From positions 1 to 41,472 of the forward strand of contig NZ_JTHN01000140.1 in assembly GCF_001399685.1 (NCBI RefSeq): a DNA stretch of 41,472 nt, read 5' to 3'. The stretch is from Paenibacillus sp. A3. GTDB lineage: Bacteria; Bacillota; Bacilli; Paenibacillales; NBRC-103111. The position numbers and the translations under genes were made by a program. The notes under the pieces were generated by a model. It was not told the DNA's origin, made no database searches, and saw nothing but the letters and a program-made list of their open reading frames with translations. How positions within the stretch are numbered: position 1 is the stretch's first letter; each line of letters starts with the position of its first letter. Positions 35,624 through 41,472 of the stretch are shown here, in pieces.

Positions 35624-36004
35624 ATGCCAACCTATCGTGAAATGGAACTTATTCAACGAGGGATTGAAGCCGGAGATACTTCTATGGCTGATGCCGATCT
35701 TGTTGAAAAATTTATTTCTTGGATTCCCAGCTACAATTGTGAATCGGCCGCAGAAGGGTATTTCTCGTTTCTTTCATCGATTGCAAAATACAAACCAACA
35801 TTAATCGAACCGTTATTAAAGAAAGCAATCGAGCCGGTTTATTACTTGGGATACGAGAATTCGGAGGAGATCCTTATTTGGGCGGCTTATTTTGCCAAAG
35901 CTCGGAATGCCATGTATGTGCCGTCAGAATTAGGGAAAGTGTGGCTGTGCGAAGAATTGCCCGATTACAAGGACTACATTGCAAAATGTCTGATTGATAT
36001 ATGA
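35624..36004 (+). CDS. Hypothetical protein, 126 aa
   Basis: An ATG at 35624, ten bases after TAGGAG, opens a soluble, acidic, mainly helical protein beginning MPTYREMELIQRGIEAGDTS. Tyr- and Trp-containing stretches (YYLGYENSEEILIWAAYFA) follow and the stop is at 36004. I see no signal peptide, membrane helix or known catalytic motif. Codon use looks normal for the window and the ribosome binding site is reasonable, so I accept it as real. It stands alone between the divergent aquaporin gene and another small hypothetical. Function unknown. Confidence 0.65.
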   Translation: MPTYREMELIQRGIEAGDTSMADADLVEKFISWIPSYNCESAAEGYFSFLSSIAKYKPTLIEPLLKKAIEPVYYLGYENSEEILIWAAYFAKARNAMYVPSELGKVWLCEELPDYKDYIAKCLIDI

Positions 36005-36222
36005 CCGAATAATATATTAATTTATTAAAATACTGCGGCTTGTTCGCTGCAATGCCAAAAAAAAATCGTAGTTTTTTTCGTGAAATGATGAATTTATTGC
36101 GTACTAATGTAATAATCATCAAAATGTCTAATGACCAATTCCAAAAATTGTGATATACTCTTTGTGCTTTCATTCTTACCGCAAAAAATAAATTGCTTAT
36201 TGATTGGAGCGAGTGAGTAAAA

Positions 36223-36483
36223 ATGCATAAGATTATTGAGCAAAGCGTGAATTATTTATTGCATCATCCTGATCGCGGCTACTTATTTGTTGACCCGGTT
36301 CATGCCATATTCGAACTAATGCGCAATCTTAAACATACCGACAATCCTTTGGAAGCCTATAAATTTACATTTGAAGAAGGCTCCGAAGTAAAATTTAACG
36401 ATAGTATTGTTCAATTTATGTTGAATGGTTACTCTATTCATAAGTTAACGAACACCATAGCGATTAGCAAAATAAATGAATAG
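36223..36483 (+). CDS. Hypothetical protein, 86 aa
   Basis: The frame from ATG at 36223 encodes a small soluble protein (HKIIEQSVNYLLHHPDRGYL at its start). No motif is recognised. An extended -10 box TGATATACT (36151-36159) lies upstream and GAGTGAG precedes the start. The last codons form part of a strong terminator hairpin. These transcription signals make it more credible than its length alone. Confidence 0.6.
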   Translation: MHKIIEQSVNYLLHHPDRGYLFVDPVHAIFELMRNLKHTDNPLEAYKFTFEEGSEVKFNDSIVQFMLNGYSIHKLTNTIAISKINE

Positions 36484-36510
36484 TAGCCTTACTATTCATT
36501 TATTTCTTTT
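36471..36510 (+). terminator. Rho-independent terminator
   Basis: AATAAATGAATAGTA (36471-36485) pairs perfectly with TACTATTCATTTATT (36490-36504) over the loop GCCT, followed by TCTTTT. It overlaps the stop codon of the 86-residue gene. Confidence 0.85.
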
Positions 36511-36561
36511 ATGCGGGTGCCAATGGACTTGAGCCATTGGCCCTTTCGCCGTAGAAGCACT

Positions 36562-36999
36562 TCACTTCACAACAATCTTCACTCGCGTTCCGTCGGGATA
36601 CTTTTCCAATTGATTGCTCACCCAAGATCCCGCTCCTCGATTGTCGGAAGGGCTAATATACATGATATCGGCTCCTTTGCCGCCTTCTGCGCACATGGCC
36701 ATGGGGAACTCGTCTCGGTCCAAATTAGGCTTTACGGGCACGCCTTTTAGAGATTCTTTTCGATTGGCTTCAGCGCCTTTTCTATCGATTGTACAAATGG
36801 AGGATTTCCCATGCTCAATCGCCGCTTTTATATGGGCGCCGGTTTCCGGAAAACGCTCCGATGGAAAATGGAGTACAACTGCGCTTTCAGCTTCGTTGTT
36901 TGCTGGTGTTGAAAGATTCGTTAGAAGCCAACCTTTGTTAAAATATAAAACAAATAGTATGAATAGAATAGTAGCTATAGAAATTGTTTTATTTTTCAT
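36562..36999 (-). CDS. nucB: NucA/NucB-family secreted deoxyribonuclease
   Basis: This 145-residue protein has one N-terminal hydrophobic segment ([15 protein letters not shown]), a signal peptide or anchor. The full NucB domain follows: [39 protein letters not shown] with the catalytic acidic pair, and [15 protein letters not shown] with the Asn-Arg that completes the site. NucB is the extracellular DNase made by Bacillus during sporulation; NucA is its competence paralogue. The length fits. The gene overlaps the upstream unknown gene by 11 bp, so they are co-translated, an arrangement reminiscent of nuclease-inhibitor pairs such as NucA-Nin. Confidence 0.9.
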   Translation of the reverse strand: MKNKTISIATILFILFVLYFNKGWLLTNLSTPANNEAESAVVLHFPSERFPETGAHIKAAIEHGKSSICTIDRKGAEANRKESLKGVPVKPNLDRDEFPMAMCAEGGKGADIMYISPSDNRGAGSWVSNQLEKYPDGTRVKIVVK

Positions 37000-37468
37000 T
37001 TTGTATATGTCCTTGAAGTGGATTTTTATTGTTCGATTTATTTACATACAGTTCTATGCATTGGTTATAAACCTGATCGCCATACTTTATGATTTTGGGA
37101 TAATTGGTGAAATCGGCCATGCTGCTTAAGTCGTTTCCTTCACCCATTATAAATTTGCTGGTTGGTTCGCTCTTGTTATGTAAAGCCAACATCAATTTTT
37201 TAATGTTACAAGGTTCGAAACAGCGTACTCCAAATAAGACCATAAATTGTTGATCTGTGAATGAATGATATAGGTCAAACAGCATAAACTCCGGGCTTTC
37301 TCTCTCGGCTTTGAATACAAGAACATCGCCACGTCCTATACCGTAAGAATCGTATTTTGATACTAGAAAGTCGTCGTCAAATTGAATACCCATTAAGCTT
37401 TTAATCTCACTTATTTCTTCAGACAAATAAATGCAGTCAATAGGCAATAAATAATGAATCTCCGTCAT
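36989..37468 (-). CDS. Hypothetical protein overlapping nucB, possible nuclease partner
   Basis: This protein of about 159 residues is soluble and acidic ([20 protein letters not shown]), with a central beta-rich stretch ([20 protein letters not shown]) and no signal peptide. I do not recognise a family. It overlaps nucB by 11 bp and comes first in the operon. B. subtilis pairs NucA with the inhibitor Nin (ComJ), but I see no clear likeness to Nin. A cytosolic inhibitor of the nuclease is a reasonable guess from position only. ATG at 37468 follows AAGAG by nine bases; an in-frame ATG at 37477 sits directly on that site. Confidence 0.65.
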   Translation of the reverse strand: MTEIHYLLPIDCIYLSEEISEIKSLMGIQFDDDFLVSKYDSYGIGRGDVLVFKAERESPEFMLFDLYHSFTDQQFMVLFGVRCFEPCNIKKLMLALHNKSEPTSKFIMGEGNDLSSMADFTNYPKIIKYGDQVYNQCIELYVNKSNNKNPLQGHIQNEK

Positions 37469-37611
37469 TTTCTTCATCTCTTGCTATACTCTACCTCCCC
37501 CGATGAAATCTAGCAAGGAAAACCAATAAAAAATCCGGCTTCACTTCTATATCTTTAATATTCGCCTTGCTTTCACAGGTATCCTCTATCTGCGAGACGC
37601 CGAAACAAAGA

Positions 37612-37640
37612 GAAACCCACATCGGATAGACATGGGTTTC
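37612..37640 (-). terminator. Rho-independent terminator of the MFS gene
   Basis: On the minus strand GAAACCCA and TGGGTTTC pair around a 13-base loop and are followed by TCTTTG. The T-run is short. Confidence 0.55.
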
Positions 37641-37707
37641 CAAAAGTGATCTTGCCGCTCCCGCTGGTTTGCCGATTGATCATTTGGGGAGCACCTGTGT
37701 ATCTGAA

Positions 37708-38922
37708 TCAGTCCGATAACACATGTTCTTGCGGCTTGCTTGCTTTTCTTGCCTCCTCTCTTATCCATGCAAATAATAAAAACGAGGCCATGACGGCAAT
37801 CGCTACACCGATCGTCCCGAACCACGGGATGGATGATAAGGATACCTGATCAACGGCAAGCCCGCCTATTCCCGCTCCTGCTGCCATCGCTAATTGCATC
37901 GTGGATTGGTTGAGCCCGAGCATGACTCCCGAATAATTCGGCTCGATTCGGATCAAATTATATTGCTGCGTAGGGCCGGATGACCACGCTGCAAATGACC
38001 ACAATACAAGTACGGCGACAACGAGCAACCAAGAATTCGTTAGAGCAATTGTAACAGATAGTAAAATGAGTGCCGCGATGTGCAGCAGCATACCCCCGGT
38101 TAACGTGAACGAAACTCCCCATTTATCCGTACTGTAACCGCCGAATTTGGAGCCGATTAAGCTGGCCACGCCGAACGCCAACAAAGTTCCGCTCAGCACT
38201 TCTTCATTCAAGCCGGCAACCTTGAGAAGATAAGGAGAAATGTAGGTATACGCAATAGAGTAACCGCCGAGCCAGAAGAAAGTGATCGAGAGCCCAAGAG
38301 CCACTTTTCTGCTTTTTAGAAGAGCAAGCTGCTTGGATAAAGGTACGGGGGCATCCCCTTTCACTTGCGGGATCGTTTTGTATAGAACAAAGATAGCCAG
38401 AAGCCCCATTATAGCGATGAAACCGAACACCGATTTCCAGCCGTAGGCCGCAGCGATCATGCGTCCGAGAGGAACACCGATAATTAATGACGTCGTGAAG
38501 CCCATCACCACGGTTGCAATGGAACTGGCCTGTTTACCTTCGGGTGCGATTTTCGCTGCGATATCCAGAGCGGTTACAACAACCATTCCTGCGCCTAAAG
38601 CCATCATCACGCGTGCGAGGACAAAAAGTCCGAATCCCGGCAGAACAAAGGACAAAATATTGGCGAACACGAAAATTCCTAGCGCTACTACGAGCAGCTT
38701 TTGCCTCTCGATTTTAGCCGTCAATGCCATCAGTACAGGGGTGCAAATCGCATACACAAATGAAAAAACGGTAACAAGCTGCCCAGCCGAAGTAATCGAG
38801 ATCCCCATCGTATCCGAAATCTTATCTAAAATCCCTGAAATGACATACTCGGATGTCCCGACCAAAAAACTGACAATTGCCAAAAAATAAACTTTCCAAG
38901 TGTTCGACTTCAATTTCACCAC
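37708..38922 (-). CDS. MFS drug/sugar efflux transporter (DHA1, AraJ-like)
   Basis: This protein of about 404 residues has 12 hydrophobic segments in two halves. The A-motif-like loop reads LMALTAKIERQKLLVVALG, and FVLARVMMALGAGMVVVTAL carries the Arg of TM4. The second half repeats the pattern (FGGYSTDKWGVSFTLTGGML). The layout fits the 12-TM arabinose-efflux/multidrug DHA1 group. The frame opens with GTG-GTG at 38922, but AAGGA fits better with the TTG at 38913. An ArsR-type gene lies directly upstream on the same strand, so expression is probably repressed by it through the dyad at 38956-39002. Confidence 0.87.
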   Translation of the reverse strand: MVKLKSNTWKVYFLAIVSFLVGTSEYVISGILDKISDTMGISITSAGQLVTVFSFVYAICTPVLMALTAKIERQKLLVVALGIFVFANILSFVLPGFGLFVLARVMMALGAGMVVVTALDIAAKIAPEGKQASSIATVVMGFTTSLIIGVPLGRMIAAAYGWKSVFGFIAIMGLLAIFVLYKTIPQVKGDAPVPLSKQLALLKSRKVALGLSITFFWLGGYSIAYTYISPYLLKVAGLNEEVLSGTLLAFGVASLIGSKFGGYSTDKWGVSFTLTGGMLLHIAALILLSVTIALTNSWLLVVAVLVLWSFAAWSSGPTQQYNLIRIEPNYSGVMLGLNQSTMQLAMAAGAGIGGLAVDQVSLSSIPWFGTIGVAIAVMASFLLFAWIREEARKASKPQEHVLSD

Positions 38923-38955
38923 TCCTTATTCATTTCACATCTATATATTATAAAT

Positions 38956-39002
38956 TATCGATGTGTTTTTCATAAAAATCTACATATTGTAATACATCGA
39001 TA
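38956..39002 (-). promoter_or_regulatory. Long-spaced operator dyad at the MFS promoter
   Basis: TATCGATGT (38956-38964) and ACATCGATA (38994-39002) form a perfect 9-bp inverted repeat. A TATAAT-like -10 on the minus strand (38952-38947) lies just outside one arm. Two helical-turn-spaced half-sites around a promoter fit ArsR-type repression. Confidence 0.6.
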
Positions 39003-39053
39003 TGTACGATTGAAACAAACCGAATCCTCAGGAGAGCATTCAGTTTGTTGTCG

Positions 39054-39356
39054 TTAGATTTCGTTATTAAAAAAAGCACCGATTTCGCGTATCAATTTCT
39101 CGTTTCTTTTGTAGTACGTAAACTTCCCAATACGTTCCGTCGTGATCAGACCTGCCCGCTGGAGTATCGATAAATATTGGGAAGCTGTGGACTGTGTCAT
39201 CTTCAACTTTTCCGTGACTTGACTTACACATACCCCGATATTCCTCATATCAATCCCTTCGTGGGGCGTAAAATGTTTTTCGGGATCTTTCAACCAATGC
39301 AAAATTTGCAGTCTCGACTCATTGGACAGTGCTTTAAAAATTTCAATCGGCTCCAT
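39054..39356 (-). CDS. ArsR-family winged-helix regulator, probably leaderless
   Basis: The ArsR fold spans PIEIFKALSNESRLQILHWL, VCVSQVTEKLKMTQSTASQY (recognition helix) and GLITTERIGKFTYYKRNE (wing). From ATG at 39356 the protein has 100 residues, the normal size; the open frame to 39536 adds unrelated sequence. No Shine-Dalgarno site precedes the ATG, but TTGACA and TATTAT are 16 bp apart with the -10 ending seven bases before it, so the mRNA probably starts at or next to the ATG. No Cys metal site like CxC is seen in the helix, so it may sense a small molecule rather than metal. It precedes the MFS gene. Confidence 0.85.
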   Translation of the reverse strand: MEPIEIFKALSNESRLQILHWLKDPEKHFTPHEGIDMRNIGVCVSQVTEKLKMTQSTASQYLSILQRAGLITTERIGKFTYYKRNEKLIREIGAFFNNEI

Positions 39357-39363
39357 ACACATT

Positions 39364-39391
39364 ATAATATCGCAAATTATAGATATGTCAA
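39364..39391 (-). promoter_or_regulatory. Sigma-A promoter of the ArsR gene
   Basis: On the minus strand TTGACA (39391-39386) and TATTAT (39369-39364) have a 16-bp spacer. The start codon lies seven bases downstream of the -10. Confidence 0.7.
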
Positions 39392-39412
39392 GTTTCTTTA
39401 TACAATAAAAAA

Positions 39413-39666
39413 GAGTCGAATAAATTCGACTCTCCAGGTTGTTGAGAACGTGGGCTTTTTCAAAAATAGAGCTGCATACGGAGGTGGGGTATCTACTGGA
39501 GGAGCGATAGCGTTCGCCTTTGTCTGCGGGAAACATCCGCTGCTAAGCGGCTTCAATCAAAGTTTCCTGCTGACAACAGCGACCGGAAGTAGATACCCCA
39601 CCGCCTCGTAACCTCTATTATCTCAACTGGCCACTTTCACAACAAGCTAGTCGAATAACTTCGACT
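39413..39666. repeat. Structured non-coding repeat element between two matching hairpins
   Basis: A perfect 15-bp inverted repeat GGTGGGGTATCTACT (39483-39497) / AGTAGATACCCCACC (39588-39602) encloses further nested pairing: GTCTGCGGGAAAC with GTTTCCTGCTGAC, and the inner hairpin CCGCT-GCTA-AGCGG. Outside are two related palindromes, GAGTCGAATAAATTCGACTC (39413-39432) and AGTCGAATAACTTCGACT (39649-39666), each terminator-like on the minus strand. No coding frame fits. It resembles interspersed palindromic repeats I have seen in Paenibacillus. Confidence 0.7.
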
Positions 39667-39678
39667 CTTGACTGCAAA

Positions 39679-40350
39679 CTAGCGCCCGTTAGGCGAAAAA
39701 TGGTTTTTATCGTCATTTACAGGAGTGTAATGGACCAGGCCGTAGGTTTTGGCTACGGAAATCAACGTTGCGTTTGTACTATTTTTGGCGCCGGAATTGA
39801 TCGTTACTTTTTTGCCGTTCGCATCCGTGATCACAACGCTGGCCTTCGACCAAGACGTACCAAGATCTATCGCGTTTCTTGCGGTATGGTTGGAGTTCAG
39901 CGCCGGTGCAACGTTCAGGTTAGAAATCCCGTAGCCGTTTACCATTGCTCTTGCTCCGGCGATCGATTTGCTGTAATTGGCATCATCATTATCGTGTACC
40001 CATTTGATGTTAACGCCGGCCTTGGCAGGCACATCCTTCGGGCTTACCTTCTTATTCACGATCTTCCAAGACCAGTGCATCAAATAAGCCCGTTCTTCCG
40101 GTCTATAAGTAGATTCGATGCTCGTGGAAATGCCCGCCTCGTGAAGTGCAGCTATGAATCTCTTGACATTGCTTTTGAACGGGTCGTTGAGGTCATCGAC
40201 ACTTTTGGAGCCGGGAAATCTCGCAACCCAAGCAGAGCCGCTATTTTCAGCCGCTGCAATGGAAGCAACAGAATCGGGGGAAGCTGCAAAAATGTTTGTA
40301 GGGGTCATCAAGGTGAGTGTAACCATAGCGGAAATCAAAAGCTTTTTCAT
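39679..40350 (-). CDS. Secreted M15-like (DD-carboxypeptidase-fold) protein
   Basis: From ATG at 40350 (AAGGAGTG five bases upstream) the 223-residue protein begins with a signal peptide, KKLLISAMVTLTLMTPTNIF, cut probably after AFA/AA. The mature part has STYRPEERAYLMHW, then SNHTARNAIDLG, whose His and Asp match the zinc ligands of M15/VanY-type peptidases (SxHxxGxAxD). The last His could be the one in DDKNHFSPNG. Such enzymes trim peptidoglycan stem peptides. The Gly of the motif is replaced (SNHTARNAID), so activity is uncertain, and the middle segment has no clear match. The open frame to 40431 has no ribosome binding site. Confidence 0.75.
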   Translation of the reverse strand: MKKLLISAMVTLTLMTPTNIFAASPDSVASIAAAENSGSAWVARFPGSKSVDDLNDPFKSNVKRFIAALHEAGISTSIESTYRPEERAYLMHWSWKIVNKKVSPKDVPAKAGVNIKWVHDNDDANYSKSIAGARAMVNGYGISNLNVAPALNSNHTARNAIDLGTSWSKASVVITDANGKKVTINSGAKNSTNATLISVAKTYGLVHYTPVNDDKNHFSPNGR

Positions 40351-40370
40351 AAAGTCACTCCTTAATGATA

Positions 40371-40404
40371 GTTTAGTATAATGTGCACAATATACTAAAC
40401 TCAA
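40371..40404 (-). promoter_or_regulatory. Promoter with a 30-bp near-perfect palindrome
   Basis: On the minus strand TTGAGT (40404-40399) and TATACT (40380-40375) are 18 bp apart. The palindrome GTTTAGTATA-N10-TATACTAAAC (40371-40400) covers both boxes, and the central ten bases are nearly symmetrical too. A repressor bound here would block the M15-like gene completely. Confidence 0.75.
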
Positions 40405-40497
40405 AATAGCATAATATTGCCATTTTAACAATAATATTTTACAATTTTATATTTTATTTACTTTTATTCTACTATTTACATCATCTTTAAAATCGAA

Positions 40498-40548
40498 AAA
40501 TCCCCTCCAAGCGCACTCTTTTTCAAGAATGCTGCTTCGAGGGGATTT
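40498..40548 (-). terminator. Terminator of the CBS gene
   Basis: AAATCCCCTC pairs with GAGGGGATTT over a 31-base loop on the minus strand, followed by TTCGATTTT. The stem is strong but the loop is long. Confidence 0.65.
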
Positions 40549-40583
40549 ACTTTGAAAGCAAGTTTCGACAGACAGCCCCGCTG

Positions 40584-40988
40584 CTAGTCCGTAATATTAT
40601 TCGTATAGTACTCGATGATATCTTTGCGGCGGATAATTCCGATGAAGATCCGGTTGTCTTCTACGACGGGAACGAAGTTCTGATCGGCAGCCAGATGAAG
40701 CATATCGTCCAGGTGCGCATTGATCGGAACGCACTCATTATGAATACGGCGTTTAATTTCATGCACTTTGATAATATCCAGGTTTTGAAAGCTCAATCCG
40801 GGGGTATTCTTCATCTTCCAGAATAGATCCCCTTCCGAGAGGGTACCAATGTATTTCCCCTCCCCATCAATCACGGGAATTGCCGTGTATTGGCTTTGCT
40901 CTAGCTTGTCCAAGGCCTCCTGCATCGTAGCAGACGAGATAATATAGGCCACTTTGTCCTTGGGGAACAGAAAATCGGAAATTTGCAT
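40584..40988 (-). CDS. Tandem CBS-domain protein, DarB/YkuL-like
   Basis: This 134-residue protein consists of two CBS motifs only: MQEALDKLEQSQYTAIPVID with YIGTLSEGDLFWKM (residues 22-60), and VPINAHLDDMLHLAADQNFV with FIGIIRRKDIIEYY (88-128). Such stand-alone pairs bind adenine nucleotides; DarB (YkuL) of B. subtilis binds c-di-AMP and regulates Rel and pyruvate carboxylase. Size and layout agree, but ligand cannot be read from sequence. ATG at 40988 follows AAGGAG by nine bases. It is a single-gene unit. Confidence 0.85.
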   Translation of the reverse strand: MQISDFLFPKDKVAYIISSATMQEALDKLEQSQYTAIPVIDGEGKYIGTLSEGDLFWKMKNTPGLSFQNLDIIKVHEIKRRIHNECVPINAHLDDMLHLAADQNFVPVVEDNRIFIGIIRRKDIIEYYTNNITD

Positions 40989-41096
40989 CGGTCAGAGCTC
41001 CTTTCTTCCGAGTTTGGTCCTAGAGGTCACATTCCTTATGTTCTTAAGTTTAGCACACCTGGAAGAAAGAAAAAACTTGCTATAAAAATCCTGCGG

Positions 41097-41472
41097 CTAA
41101 AGCGCTGACCGGTTATGGCGTCGCAGTCCCCTGCTCCTTGATCCCAGCTGTCGTGCTGTACCGTTAATTTTTGCGTTGATGAGCAGGAAAGCCAGCAGGG
41201 CGAACCCGATCCCGCTCCACATCAACTGGTGGATTCCCCACTGCCCGATCAACCAGCCGCCGACCGACGCTCCGATTGTGATGCCGAGATTCGTGAAGGA
41301 GACAAACAGGCTGTTGCCGAACTCAGGGGCCTCCTGCGCTTCAGTCATAAGCCAGCTTTGGCTGACAATAAGCCCGCCGGAATGCACAATCCCCCACAGC
41401 AGGATCATTACGATCATGGGGATGAAATATCCTCCCGCATAATAAATCAGGAGGTAAGCAGCAGCATAAACT
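41097..41472 (-). CDS. MFS transporter, C-terminal part (cut by window edge)
   Basis: The frame is open to the right edge and stops at 41097. It covers the last four membrane segments of a 12-TM transporter: LLIYYAGGYFIPMIVMILLW, then GGLIVSQSWLMTEAQEAPEF, FVSFTNLGITIGASVGGWLI and MWSGIGFALLAFLLINAK, followed by a basic tail. Q-S-W-x-M-x-x-A-x-E in the loop and G-x-x-G-x-x-x-G-G in the penultimate helix are typical of DHA1 sugar/drug exporters. The start and regulation are outside the window. Confidence 0.82.
   Translation of the reverse strand, partial: VYAAAYLLIYYAGGYFIPMIVMILLWGIVHSGGLIVSQSWLMTEAQEAPEFGNSLFVSFTNLGITIGASVGGWLIGQWGIHQLMWSGIGFALLAFLLINAKINGTARQLGSRSRGLRRHNRSAL

Noticed and set aside
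38459..38890. Plus-strand 143-codon ORF inside the MFS gene
   Set aside because: It is the antisense shadow of a clear 12-helix transporter gene.
39413..39666. CRISPR array
   Set aside because: There are only two related palindromes about 235 bp apart, no spacer series and no cas gene in the window.

Overview
The window looks like a low-to-mid GC Firmicute, most likely Paenibacillus or a close relative. The reasons are strong Shine-Dalgarno sites with frequent GTG/TTG starts, a NucB-type nuclease, Bacillus-style regulators (GntR/YtrA, HxlR, MerR, ArsR) and a structured intergenic repeat of the kind I associate with Paenibacillus. The genus call is inference. The region is heavily worn: at least eight insertion-sequence remnants plus many genes broken by single-base indels in homopolymers. 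These could be real pseudogenes or assembly errors; the sequence alone cannot decide.

Region 1 (1-940) is a dead IS3-family element. Region 2 (1069-18719, all minus strand) is a biosynthetic cluster with no NRPS or PKS module. In transcription order it reads: GT-D-type glycosyltransferase, two ABC half-exporters, a possible 28-residue peptide, a nucleotidyltransferase, an SsuD-like flavin monooxygenase, a prephenate dehydratase/BacA-like protein, an acetoacetate-decarboxylase-fold protein, a GT-B glycosyltransferase, a carrier-protein/SGNH-like fusion, a class II aaRS-like amino acid:carrier-protein ligase, a PhyH dioxygenase, a class V aminotransferase, a frameshifted sugar epimerase and a DlgD-like reductase. 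The simplest reading is that an amino acid is adenylated and loaded onto the carrier domain, modified while tethered, glycosylated and exported. The product is unknown.

Region 3 (19160-26823) is an IS graveyard: an IS701/IS4-type remnant, an IS3 element nested in an IS66 orf1 with a 3-bp target duplication, two decayed IS110-type elements flanking an intact epimerase paralogue, an IS630-related MITE abutting an IS630 element, and a yyaL fragment fused to that element.

Region 4 (26824-28484) holds two back-to-back tRNA-like genes with very small D-loops, transcribed divergently from an atypical zinc-ribbon SDR gene whose promoter lies inside one of them. This is the most unusual non-coding structure here.

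Region 5 (28524-41472) is ordinary chromosomal content: a DEDDh exonuclease, a collapsed FAD oxidase, a frameshifted agmatine deiminase, a broken MerR regulator, a flavodoxin-like reductase with an HxlR regulator, a GntR-ABC operon, an aquaporin, two unknown small proteins, a NucB nuclease with an overlapping partner gene, an ArsR/MFS pair, a secreted M15-like protein, a tandem-CBS protein and the end of an MFS transporter.
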